From NCBI GenBank assembly GCA_015061005.1, contig SUXJ01000012.1, positions 1 through 64,000 on the forward strand: a stretch of DNA of 64,000 nucleotides, given 5' to 3'. Positions 9,729 to 17,176 of the stretch are shown here, piece by piece. Numbering within the stretch: position 1 is the stretch's first letter; each line of letters opens with the position of its first letter. The notes beneath the pieces are model-generated. The model was not told where the DNA came from and did not search any database. It worked only from the letters and a program-made list of their open reading frames with translations. A program made the translations under genes and the position numbers. The stretch is from Bacteroidales bacterium. GTDB lineage: Bacteria > Bacteroidota > Bacteroidia > Bacteroidales > Muribaculaceae.

Positions 9729-12188
9729 TTAGCGAACAACCTTCTCGACTTGATTTCCTTGACGCTTAATATACAGACCTCCGACGGGATTCACCACGCG
9801 ACGACCGTTCAGGTCAAAATATTCAGCCTCATCGGCGCGATTACCTCCAACGAGTTCAATTTCGTCAATCGAAGTGGTAATATCATTGCCGTCTGCATTA
9901 GTGATTCTGATCACCTCGGAGGCAACCGTACCGTCTATGCAGGCTGTAAAGCCTTTGATAAGCGACGCTTCGGTTTTAACGAATGCCATTCCGTCTTCAA
10001 ATTTGCTCAAAGTGAAGTAATTTTGTCCGTCTTCGCATGCAAAAGTAGCTACCGCGCCCGTCAGGTCACACTCGGGCACACTGACAATATTGTGTTGGAC
10101 GGGAAGATACACGTAACCGTCTTGAACTTCCGCGCCGTCTTCAAGCGTCAACAACACTCCGACATTTGCGGGAACCGATGTCTGCTCCTCAACAACGAAG
10201 TTATTATTTCCGTCAAGTTTTCCACAATATGCCTTAACCACTCCGTTCAAGCCAAGAACAACAGGGCTGAAAACAGTAGTCCACCTATCTTCCGGATTCA
10301 CTGCTACGGGAAGTAGGTCAACTTCTTCCATCTCGAAACGATAATTTTCGTCGGGTGCATTTGCCGCATTATCTCCGGCATTTGAATCGCCTTCACCGGC
10401 GGAATAGAGATAACGAGAGCCGTTAAAGATCACATTATACTTGCCGATAGTTGGCGACTCGGCAAAAGAAACGCTTGTACCCGCCGCTTCGCCTACCGTA
10501 CTTGTATATTCCATAAACGGCTTCTCAGCGCCATCAGTCGATAGATAATAACCCGTTGAATAGTCAATCATCTTGGTGCCGGTGAAATAAAACAGGCTGC
10601 CGGCCGATTCGCCGATTCCGCCGGCAAACTGCACTCGCCCTTCCGCGCCCGTAGCCAAATAGGCATCGCCGGCATTATTCTTGATGCGATAGAACTTGCC
10701 GCCCTCTGGCATATTGAGTGCCAAGGCTTCGGTTGCAGTTGTCAGCGAGCTGGCCGACGCAAGAATATCTGCAACGACATTGCCTTCTATTGACGCCTTC
10801 ACTGCTGCAATGAGTGCCGAATATGTCTCATAGGTTATATCCTCGTCATTATAAACTCCGGAGTACTTGCCTACGCCCTCCCCGATAAATGGCAGATAAA
10901 GCTCTGCCTGCTCAAGACAATTGCCAACAACATACTGCTGCACTTCTTCGGCAGTAAAGGTATATACGTACCAAACCGAGAAGCCGCTCGTCCCGGTGAA
11001 ATACTTCGCGGGATTTTCGCCGTTATTGGTATTCAAGAACGTTCCGTTAGTGGTAAATCGAATGGTATTTGAATCCGAAATGCGATCTGGCTTGGTACCA
11101 TTGGCTGAAACAAGCGGCCAGTTATCCGCCGTTACAACTGCTGCGGTAAACGCATTTGCAGAAGCAATGTCATCAACGTCCTGCACCAACGAATTTGCCG
11201 TAGTCGCTCCGCCAACGTACTTGCCCGTCACGTATTGCTGCAAATAAAATTCTCCGTTCTCCGAGCCTTCAACTCCTACCACTTTATATAGATTGGCGGC
11301 TTCCATGGGCGAATTTTTCAGCGAACCGCCTTTGAAATATGTTCCGTCCGGCGAATTTTTATCTACCGCCATCAGTGCGATAATCGCACCGTCAACAATT
11401 TCTTCCGCCAATGTCTCATCAGTCACGAGCGTACCGGGGCCGATAAATGTGTACGTAACATCGACAACCTGATTATCATCTGCGGTCTTAACTATCGGCT
11501 CGCTAACATTTGCCACATATCCGGGATACTCGGGAATATCAATCTCCTCTCCTACCATCGCAAAATAACTCTTGCTGATAGTCGCGCCATCAATGGTCAT
11601 ATTAACAGTCACCCGATAATGCTCGCTCAAATCAACAATATTCTGAACGGTCCATACTCCGGTGCCGCTGTTATATTGATACCCGTTAAAGTTAAACCAT
11701 TTGTTACCAAGGCTGAGACGCACATAGTACGCGCCGCCTTCTTCCGGAGATTCAAAGCAGTCACCGCCGCCAAACAATGTGACTCCAGAGCCTTGTGGAG
11801 TCGGGTTCACTGCCGTAAACTTCGCTACCGTAGCTGACTCCTTTGACCCGAATGTAGTGAGATTCGTGTTCTGCAGATAAGCTTCCCCTTCTTCGGCAAA
11901 CGTCTTCTTGATATAGTACTTACCGTCGCCGGCTGCCACCCAATCAAATATCATATTCTCTGTAACCGGTACCCTTATGCGTACATTGGTACCCGTATAA
12001 TAAGTATCGAACTCATCGGGAGTACGAGTGCATCGGATTGCGATGCGATGACTTGTTTCTACTGTATTCAGCTCGTCGGCTGTTAATCGCTTGAAGCCTT
12101 GTGAATCCAACGTGGCTTCTTCTTGTGCGCTTGCACTGAGCATTATCCCCAGAGCACTCGCTAAAAGAGTAAATTTCTTCATAAGCAT
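9729..12188 (-). CDS. Large secreted protein with T9SS-like C-terminal tail (paralogue B)
   Basis: An 819-aa exported protein of unknown function and tandem paralogue of 6743-9556. It has the same MLMKKFT start region and signal peptide, and the same N-terminal domain of roughly 190 residues (RIAIRCTR, YYIKKTF, FGSKESATVAKFTA, GTGVWTVQNI). Beyond that the two diverge: this copy has a single helical FIVAR-like stretch near residues 430-490 (YNDEDITYETYSALIAAVKAS), then beta-rich sequence, and ends YFDLNGRRVVNPVGG...QVEKVVR, a T9SS-like tail. One 52-bp tract (11809-11860) is identical to 9183-9234, synonymous sites included. It is probably surface-exposed; ligand unknown. Confidence 0.75.
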   Translation of the reverse strand: MLMKKFTLLASALGIMLSASAQEEATLDSQGFKRLTADELNTVETSHRIAIRCTRTPDEFDTYYTGTNVRIRVPVTENMIFDWVAAGDGKYYIKKTFAEEGEAYLQNTNLTTFGSKESATVAKFTAVNPTPQGSGVTLFGGGDCFESPEEGGAYYVRLSLGNKWFNFNGYQYNSGTGVWTVQNIVDLSEHYRVTVNMTIDGATISKSYFAMVGEEIDIPEYPGYVANVSEPIVKTADDNQVVDVTYTFIGPGTLVTDETLAEEIVDGAIIALMAVDKNSPDGTYFKGGSLKNSPMEAANLYKVVGVEGSENGEFYLQQYVTGKYVGGATTANSLVQDVDDIASANAFTAAVVTADNWPLVSANGTKPDRISDSNTIRFTTNGTFLNTNNGENPAKYFTGTSGFSVWYVYTFTAEEVQQYVVGNCLEQAELYLPFIGEGVGKYSGVYNDEDITYETYSALIAAVKASIEGNVVADILASASSLTTATEALALNMPEGGKFYRIKNNAGDAYLATGAEGRVQFAGGIGESAGSLFYFTGTKMIDYSTGYYLSTDGAEKPFMEYTSTVGEAAGTSVSFAESPTIGKYNVIFNGSRYLYSAGEGDSNAGDNAANAPDENYRFEMEEVDLLPVAVNPEDRWTTVFSPVVLGLNGVVKAYCGKLDGNNNFVVEEQTSVPANVGVLLTLEDGAEVQDGYVYLPVQHNIVSVPECDLTGAVATFACEDGQNYFTLSKFEDGMAFVKTEASLIKGFTACIDGTVASEVIRITNADGNDITTSIDEIELVGGNRADEAEYFDLNGRRVVNPVGGLYIKRQGNQVEKVVR

Positions 12189-12214
12189 TTATAAATTTAA
12201 GGTAAGTTATTGTG

Positions 12215-12270
12215 CAAAATTAAACAAAATGTCCACAAATCCCACCACTCTTAACGTTAAAATACTTTAA
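12215..12270 (-). promoter_or_regulatory. G-rich-tract promoter (degenerate copy)
   Basis: The minus-strand -7 box TAATTTTG (12215-12222) is preceded, exactly 18 bp upstream, by a G-rich segment (GTGGTGGG, 12241-12248) and then by TTAAA and TTAAC half-sites 10 bp apart (12266-12270 and 12256-12260). This is the same architecture as the G8 promoters at 9587 and 19549, but the G run is interrupted and the half-sites are shifted by two bases. Confidence 0.5.
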
Positions 12271-12320
12271 GCCGAACACTCCCTCACGAAAATCTACGCT
12301 TTTCCCCTCCCCTCTCTCCC

Positions 12321-12328
12321 TACCTTTG
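12321..12328 (+). promoter_or_regulatory. -7 promoter box for the 12399 ORF
   Basis: TACCTTTG matches TAnnTTTG and lies 70 nt before the ATG at 12399. The upstream 20 bp are pyrimidine-rich without a clear TTTG. Together with 12215-12270 it forms a divergent promoter region. Confidence 0.45.
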
Positions 12329-12335
12329 CAAAAAA

Positions 12336-12379
12336 ATATAAGCAATATAAGCAACATAAGCCACATAAGTTACATAAAA
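12336..12379. repeat. 9-bp-period degenerate repeat (cluster 1)
   Basis: Five units of the type ATATAAGCA / ACATAAGCC / ACATAAGTT with a strict 9-bp period, between the promoter box and the ATG of the 12399 ORF. Related clusters lie at 12905-12952 and 13098-13130. Confidence 0.7.
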
Positions 12380-12398
12380 TCCTCCACCCTCCACTAAT

Positions 12399-13031
12399 AT
12401 GCACACCGCCTGCTTCCGCCGATTTATCCGCCGCACCCTCTCCCTCCGAGAACGTGCTTGCATCGAAAGCCTCGAACGCCAACGTCAGCGCTCAGGCCGT
12501 GTCCGCGCTCTCATAAATGACCCCTCTGGAACCCTAACCCGAGTCCTCCTCGAATACCTCAGCTGGCACCAAGCCCGTCTGACCGAACGCTCCGCCATCA
12601 TAATCTCCCCTCCCTCCACTCCTCACTCTCCACTTAAAGCCAAATGGCTTTCACACAGAAGATTCCCCTCCCTCCGCGGCTACTGCCGACCCGTCGGCCA
12701 AATAATAATCTTCCAAGCCGACAAACTCAAACGCCTCGGCCAAGCCGTCGCCACCGTCGCACCACTCCTCTCCGGACGTGACACAATCCTACTCCTCGTC
12801 GGCGATATCCAACGCCTAAACCACCACTTCTCCCCCTCCTTCTACCAAACCCTCGACTCCTCAACAAAATACTCCCCTCCAAAACCTCGCCCTCGCCCCA
12901 AACCCATAAGCCACATAAGAAACATAAGAAACATAAGTCACATAAAAAACATAACCCTCATAATCCTCCTCCCCAAAAACCCGGCTGCCGAACCGCACCC
13001 AAAACCGGCACTCGCAGCCTTCCTCTTCTAA
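12399..13031 (+). CDS. Hypothetical protein containing repeat-derived segments
   Basis: A 210-aa ORF with no recognised family. Codons end mostly in C or A across the first 150 residues and the sequence there looks protein-like (LSLRERACIESLERQRQ, then LKRLGQAVATVAPLL and RDTILLLVGDIQRLN), and a TACCTTTG box lies upstream, so a real gene is plausible. It has no signal peptide, and the N-terminal half is rich in Arg. Two parts look intruded: a Pro/Ser stretch near residue 70 made from a pyrimidine-rich repeat, and a C-terminal tail (about 168-188) made from 9-bp CATAAGnnA repeats, which read as ISHIRNIRN-type tripeptides. It may be a genuine orphan gene, a decaying one, or a chance ORF in GC-rich repeat DNA. 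Confidence 0.4.
   Translation: MHTACFRRFIRRTLSLRERACIESLERQRQRSGRVRALINDPSGTLTRVLLEYLSWHQARLTERSAIIISPPSTPHSPLKAKWLSHRRFPSLRGYCRPVGQIIIFQADKLKRLGQAVATVAPLLSGRDTILLLVGDIQRLNHHFSPSFYQTLDSSTKYSPPKPRPRPKPISHIRNIRNISHIKNITLIILLPKNPAAEPHPKPALAAFLF
12905..12952. repeat. 9-bp-period degenerate repeat (cluster 2)
   Basis: Five CATAAGnnA-type units in a row (CATAAGCCA, CATAAGAAA twice, CATAAGTCA, CATAAAAAA). It is in frame with the 12399 ORF, where each unit codes three residues. Confidence 0.7.
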
Positions 13032-13318
13032 GCGGCCCCGTCACCGCGACCCCACAAAGGCAAACCGACGGAAAGCGAGTCCGCTAATCCCCCTTATCTA
13101 AATTATAAATCTCATAAATATTATAAATCTTACCCCCCGGGGAAAACCGAACTCGCGCGGAAGCCAAACCGCGACACCCAAACCAACAAATCCGGCTAAA
13201 GCTTGCGGCAAGAGTGCCCTCGCTCAAAAAAACATTGACATGCTGGAAAATGAGCGTGAATGATCCGTCCCGGTCATTCCAAACACGCCGCCGGGTAGGC
13301 CGCGGTCGGCAAAAACTC

Positions 13319-13372
13319 AAGGGGGACTCAATCGCCGCAAGACGGGTACTCGCGCGCGATTGAGTCCCCCTT
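13319..13372. repeat. Perfect 17-bp inverted repeat
   Basis: AAGGGGGACTCAATCGC (13319-13335) and its exact complement (13356-13372) are separated by 20 nt. No T tract directly follows on either strand, so it is not a typical intrinsic terminator. It may be a small palindromic element, a protein-binding site or a strong RNA hairpin. Confidence 0.75.
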
Positions 13373-13379
13373 GCGCTTT

Positions 13380-13414
13380 CCACCCTCCACCCTCCACTCT
13401 CCACCCTCCACTAA
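13380..13414. repeat. 7-bp CCACCCT tandem repeat
   Basis: Five units (CCACCCT, CCACCCT, CCACTCT, CCACCCT, CCACTAA) run directly into the -33 element of the 13453 gene. A shorter related copy (CCTCCACCCTCCACTAAT) is at 12380-12397 and a degenerate one near 12607-12632. Confidence 0.8.
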
Positions 13415-13446
13415 TTTGCATTTTAAGGCGAGAATGCTTAACTTTG
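13415..13446 (+). promoter_or_regulatory. Promoter of the barrel/PCMD operon
   Basis: A -33 TTTG (13415-13418) and a -7 TAACTTTG (13439-13446) with a 20-bp gap give an excellent Bacteroidetes promoter. The box ends only 6 nt before the ATG at 13453, so transcription should begin at or just before the start codon. Confidence 0.8.
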
Positions 13447-13452
13447 CGCCTA

Positions 13453-14208
13453 ATGATCGCAAAATCTTTTATCAAAAAAGCCACGTTGCTTTTTGCGATG
13501 ATTGCCGGATTGGCAACATCGCCTGCAGTGGCACAAGTACCTTTTGACCGAGGCATGAAGGAAAAAACGGTATTTGTCCCGAAAAATCAGTGGATAGCAG
13601 GCGTCAGCGTCAGCTATTCAACGGAGAGTTATGACAACTATCAATTTCTCATCTTGGAGAACTTGAACGGTAACGGTTATTCATTCAAGGTAAGCCCGAT
13701 GGCGATGTTCTCGTTTGCCAATGACATGGCTGCCGGCGGACGATTTTCCTATTCTCGCTCGCTGCTGAAGATGGACGACCTGTCAGTGGTTCTCGCTTCC
13801 GACATGGATTTCAACACCGAAAACCTCTACTCTCTGAGCCACAGCTATGGCTTCACTTGTTTGTTCCGTAATTATATCCCGCTGGGCAACTCCAAACGTT
13901 TCGGACTGTTCAACGAAGTGCAACTGAAGTTTGCTGGGGGACAAAGCAAACTTGCCAGCGGCGCGGGCAAAGCTCTTAGCGGCACCTACTCGCAAAACTT
14001 CGACCTCGGCATAGGTGTAACCCCGGGATTGGTGATGTTTCTCAACAACTATTCCGCAATCGAGGTCAACGTTGGAGTTCTTGGGTTTAATTATCACAAC
14101 ACAAGGATGGTCACCGACCAAATCTATGTGGCGAACATGAAACGCCACTCGGTCAATTTTAAAATCAACTTGTTTTCAATAACCATTGGCACTGTGTTCT
14201 ATATATGA
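13453..14208 (+). CDS. Outer-membrane beta-barrel protein (copy 1)
   Basis: A 251-aa exported protein that I cannot place in a named family. It has a signal peptide ending near SPAVAQ, then alternating aromatic beta strands (GVSVSYSTESYDNYQFLIL, GFTCLFRNYIPLGNSKRFGLFNEVQLKFAGG) and a terminal strand (FSITIGTVFYI) typical of small barrels. I start at ATG 13453; the longer frame from 13360 would translate the CCACCCT repeat and lies upstream of the promoter. It overlaps the next gene by 4 bp, and that gene encodes a paralogous barrel, so the pair may act together in the outer membrane. Confidence 0.8.
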   Translation: MIAKSFIKKATLLFAMIAGLATSPAVAQVPFDRGMKEKTVFVPKNQWIAGVSVSYSTESYDNYQFLILENLNGNGYSFKVSPMAMFSFANDMAAGGRFSYSRSLLKMDDLSVVLASDMDFNTENLYSLSHSYGFTCLFRNYIPLGNSKRFGLFNEVQLKFAGGQSKLASGAGKALSGTYSQNFDLGIGVTPGLVMFLNNYSAIEVNVGVLGFNYHNTRMVTDQIYVANMKRHSVNFKINLFSITIGTVFYI

Positions 14209-15071
14209 TTAAACAGCGATTCTTTACTCGGCTCTTAATTGCCTTCGTTTCCGGCTTCGCTGTGATGACGGCGCAGGCCGAAGATACAATAAAAGCAGGT
14301 GCCGACAGCGTACCGGCGTCCGCTCCGGCATTAAACCCCGACTTAGTCATCGTGAACGGCACCGACACAGTGCCGATGATCCTGCCCGAAAAGAACTTCA
14401 GCCGCTTTGACCGCGGACTGTTTCGCTACTTGTTCATTCCTCGCGGACAGTGGGCATTCGGGCTAACGGCAAGCTACGGCGAACTGAACACTGACGACAT
14501 ACAAATCCTCTCGGTCATAAGCGATGTATCGCTGAAAGGCAAAACCTATGCCATCAAGCCTTCGGTTAGCTATTTCTTCAACCACAACCAAAGCATCGGC
14601 CTAAAAGTGACATACAGTCACGCCGACGGAAATATCGGCTCACTCGGATTGGACATTGATGATGACATGAACTTCCACATTTCCGACGTGAAATATATGC
14701 AAACCACCTACTCCGGCGCAATCAGTTATCGCAACTACTTCGGATTGGACCGCGGAAAACGATTTGCCATATTTAACGAAGTAGATCTCACCTTTACCCA
14801 TGGTTCCTCGGATTTCTCACGTCTTTATAACGGAGAACCGAAAAATACCCTCACGCGCATAAACGAGATTTCTCTAAACTTCAGCCCCGGAGTTTGCGTA
14901 TTCATCATGGAAAATGTCAGTTTCAATCTGTCGTTCGGTGTATTCGGATTGAAGTATCGAAAGGAACATCAATCGACCGACGGCATCGATGAAGGCTCTC
15001 GTACAAGCTCGGGAGCGAACTTCCGTTTCAACCTTTTCAACATAAATTTCGGACTCGGTGTACACATTTAA
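14205..15071 (+). CDS. Outer-membrane beta-barrel protein (copy 2)
   Basis: A 288-aa paralogue of the preceding gene with the same landmarks: a (R/K)G(L/M)...F(I/V)P(R/K)(G/N)QW segment after the signal peptide, a YRNYF..RGKRFAIFNEV strand pair and an ending FRFNLFNINFGLGVHI. It carries an additional N-terminal Ala/Pro-rich stretch of about 45 residues (AGADSVPASAPALNP) after the signal peptide. It starts inside the stop of copy 1 (ATGA) and its end overlaps the next gene's GTG start by 14 bp, so translation is coupled throughout. The function is not visible from sequence. Confidence 0.8.
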   Translation: MIKQRFFTRLLIAFVSGFAVMTAQAEDTIKAGADSVPASAPALNPDLVIVNGTDTVPMILPEKNFSRFDRGLFRYLFIPRGQWAFGLTASYGELNTDDIQILSVISDVSLKGKTYAIKPSVSYFFNHNQSIGLKVTYSHADGNIGSLGLDIDDDMNFHISDVKYMQTTYSGAISYRNYFGLDRGKRFAIFNEVDLTFTHGSSDFSRLYNGEPKNTLTRINEISLNFSPGVCVFIMENVSFNLSFGVFGLKYRKEHQSTDGIDEGSRTSSGANFRFNLFNINFGLGVHI

Positions 15072-16641
15072 GAAAATACTCTTGTCAGGAGTCGGCGCTG
15101 CCATCCTGAGCATAACCGCAGGCTGCATAAAAAATGACCTGCCTTATCCTCCCATTCAAGTCAACTTCACCGATTTCATGGTCGAAGGTCAATCCCGAAC
15201 AGCTGAAATCAACGAAGAATTGATGACAGTCAACCTCAACTTAGGCGAAGAAGTAGACATAAAAAGAGTAGAAGTGCTCAGCTACAAAATCTCCCCGGAA
15301 GATGGTCGAGTCGCCGAGGGAGCTCTCCCCAACGTGATTGACCTCTCACAACCCAAATACGTCACTCTTAGCCTTTATCAGGACTACGTGTGGACCATCA
15401 CGGCAACCCAACCCATCGAACGATACTTCACCGTTGAATCACAGATGGGTGAAGCGGTTGTCGACGTACCCGGTCGCCGCGTAATCGCCTACGTTCCCAA
15501 AAACATCAAACTCAAGGAACTGAAAGTGACAGGGATTAAACTCGGCAGCACGGCTTCAAAAATGGAACCGGACCTGACCGGACAAACCGTTGATTTCACT
15601 CAGCCGGTGGAAGTAAAGGTCACTGACTATGGTCGCGATGCTGTGTGGACCGTGTATGTCGAACAAGTAGACGCCACAGTGGCTCTGACTCAGGTCGACG
15701 CTTGGAGTCGCGTGGCATGGCTTTACGCCAACGGACGCGAAGGATGCGACAACGGATTTGAATATCGCATAAAAGGCACCGAAGAATGGACCAAAGTCCC
15801 CTCGGAGTATATCACCGCGACAGGCGGCACTTTTACAGCTCGCGTAATCCACCTCTCGCCGCAAACAACCTATGAAGTGCGAGCTTATTCCGACTCCGAT
15901 GTGACCTCCACGACAGAGTTTACAACCGGTGCGGAACCGCAACTCCCCAACAGCGACTTTAACCAATGGTGGCTCGACGGCAAGGTTTGGAACCCTTGGA
16001 CAGAAGGCGGCGAAGCATACTGGGATACCGGCAATAAGGGCTCGACAACACTTGGAACCAGCAACTCGTTACCCACCGATGACACACCGACAGGGACAGG
16101 ATACGCAGCCGAACTGCGAACCGAATTCAAAGGCGTTGGCTCGTTAGGCAAACTTGCCGCCGGTTCGATATTCACAGGAGCATACGTCCGTACTGACGGC
16201 ACCAATGGAGTCTTGAGCTTCGGAGGTGATTTTAACAACCGTCCTACCCGACTGACCGGAATGGCGCGCTACAACTGCGCACCGATCTCTCATGTTGGTT
16301 CCGATGCCGAATTTGCAGATTGGAAAGGCCGCCCGGACACGGCAACAGTATGGATTGCGTTAATCGACACTGACATTCCTTTTGAATTACGAACCAACCC
16401 CAAAAATCGCCAACTCTTGGACCCCAAAGCCGATTTTGTTGTCGCATACGGTGAAGTAAAATACGGTCAGAGCATCGAAACATGGACTCCGTTTGCCGTT
16501 GAACTTGATTACCGCAGCACTTCGCGAGTGCCCAAGTATATAATAATAGTGGCATCGGCCAGCAAGTATGGCGACTACTTTGTCGGAGGTGTGGGCTCAG
16601 TGCTTAAAATTGACGACTTAAAACTTGAATATGACTACTGA
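15058..16641 (+). CDS. Lipoprotein with C-terminal PCMD-type (putative carbohydrate metabolism) domain
   Basis: A 527-aa surface lipoprotein. The start must be the GTG at 15058 because only this gives a signal peptide; the lipobox is SITAGC with Cys at residue 23. Residues ~30-200 look like two DUF5018/immunoglobulin-like repeats (VNFTDFMVEGQ..., a second unit starting near YFTVESQMG), followed by a fibronectin-like module (TYEVRAYSD) and from about residue 300 a PCMD-like domain (LPNSDFNQWW...NPWTEGGEAYWDTGNKG, ending DDLKLEYDY). PCMD proteins occur in Bacteroidetes next to glycan systems, and most likely it binds glycan at the surface. It shares an operon with two outer-membrane barrels, which suggests a complex. 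Confidence 0.8.
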   Translation: MYTFKKILLSGVGAAILSITAGCIKNDLPYPPIQVNFTDFMVEGQSRTAEINEELMTVNLNLGEEVDIKRVEVLSYKISPEDGRVAEGALPNVIDLSQPKYVTLSLYQDYVWTITATQPIERYFTVESQMGEAVVDVPGRRVIAYVPKNIKLKELKVTGIKLGSTASKMEPDLTGQTVDFTQPVEVKVTDYGRDAVWTVYVEQVDATVALTQVDAWSRVAWLYANGREGCDNGFEYRIKGTEEWTKVPSEYITATGGTFTARVIHLSPQTTYEVRAYSDSDVTSTTEFTTGAEPQLPNSDFNQWWLDGKVWNPWTEGGEAYWDTGNKGSTTLGTSNSLPTDDTPTGTGYAAELRTEFKGVGSLGKLAAGSIFTGAYVRTDGTNGVLSFGGDFNNRPTRLTGMARYNCAPISHVGSDAEFADWKGRPDTATVWIALIDTDIPFELRTNPKNRQLLDPKADFVVAYGEVKYGQSIETWTPFAVELDYRSTSRVPKYIIIVASASKYGDYFVGGVGSVLKIDDLKLEYDY

Positions 16642-17176
16642 ACAGCAATTTGACGCAGCAATGCAGCGATGCCGTGCACTCTATGCCAAGAAACTCCATG
16701 ACTATGGGGCGGCATGGCGTGTGCTTCGCGCATCATCGCTGACTGACCAAATATACATCAAGGCAAAACGCATTAGAGAATTGCAATGTCTTGGAGGAGA
16801 ATCAGCATCAGCCGTCGGCGAAGGCATACTGCCGGAATTCATCGGTATTATAAACTATGGCATAATCGGACTGATTCAATTGGCGCTGCCATCAACCTGC
16901 GCCGTTGACCTGACAGAAACCGAAGCCTTGGAACATTATGACCGCCACGTTGCGGAAATCAGAGCCCTACTCCTCGCAAAAAATCACGATTACGGTGAAG
17001 CATGGCGCGACATGAGAGTGAGCAGCTACGTTGACCTGATTTTGATGAAAATTCTCCGCACAAAGCAGATTGAAGACCTCGACGGAGCAACTCTCGTGAG
17101 CGAAGGTATTGACGCCAACTACATGGATATGGTAAACTACTCTGTGTTTGCCGTTATCAAACTGACAGAAGAATGA
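16631..17176 (+). CDS. DUF1599 domain protein (tandem domain)
   Basis: A 181-aa soluble protein with two copies of the same ~85-residue helical domain: KKLHDYGAAWRVLR...IKAKRIRELQ in the first half and KNHDYGEAWRDMR...MKILRTKQIE in the second. This matches DUF1599, a domain that has been linked to nucleotide or base modification loci; its biochemistry here is unknown. I take the ATG at 16631, 11 bp inside the previous gene; a TTG six bases earlier is the only alternative. It overlaps the MauE-like gene by 4 bp. In Bacteroides I recall DUF1599, this membrane protein and tpiA adjacent; tpiA is not next to them here. Confidence 0.85.
   Translation: MTTEQQFDAAMQRCRALYAKKLHDYGAAWRVLRASSLTDQIYIKAKRIRELQCLGGESASAVGEGILPEFIGIINYGIIGLIQLALPSTCAVDLTETEALEHYDRHVAEIRALLLAKNHDYGEAWRDMRVSSYVDLILMKILRTKQIEDLDGATLVSEGIDANYMDMVNYSVFAVIKLTEE

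Larger units (their letters stand above)
13032..13452. other. Repeat-rich intergenic segment without a supported gene
   Basis: This 421-bp gap holds a third 9-bp-period cluster (13098-13130, TTATAAATC-like), a perfect 17-bp inverted repeat (13319-13372), a CCACCCT 7-bp tandem repeat (13380-13414) and the promoter of the next gene. Open frames on either strand here are made of repeat and are not convincing genes. Confidence 0.7.

Noticed and set aside
13084-13404. 106-aa minus-strand ORF
   Set aside because: Built from the CCACCCT repeat, the inverted repeat and the 9-bp repeat; no protein-like features.
12189-13452. CRISPR array
   Set aside because: The repeats are 7 to 9 bp, contiguous and without spacers.
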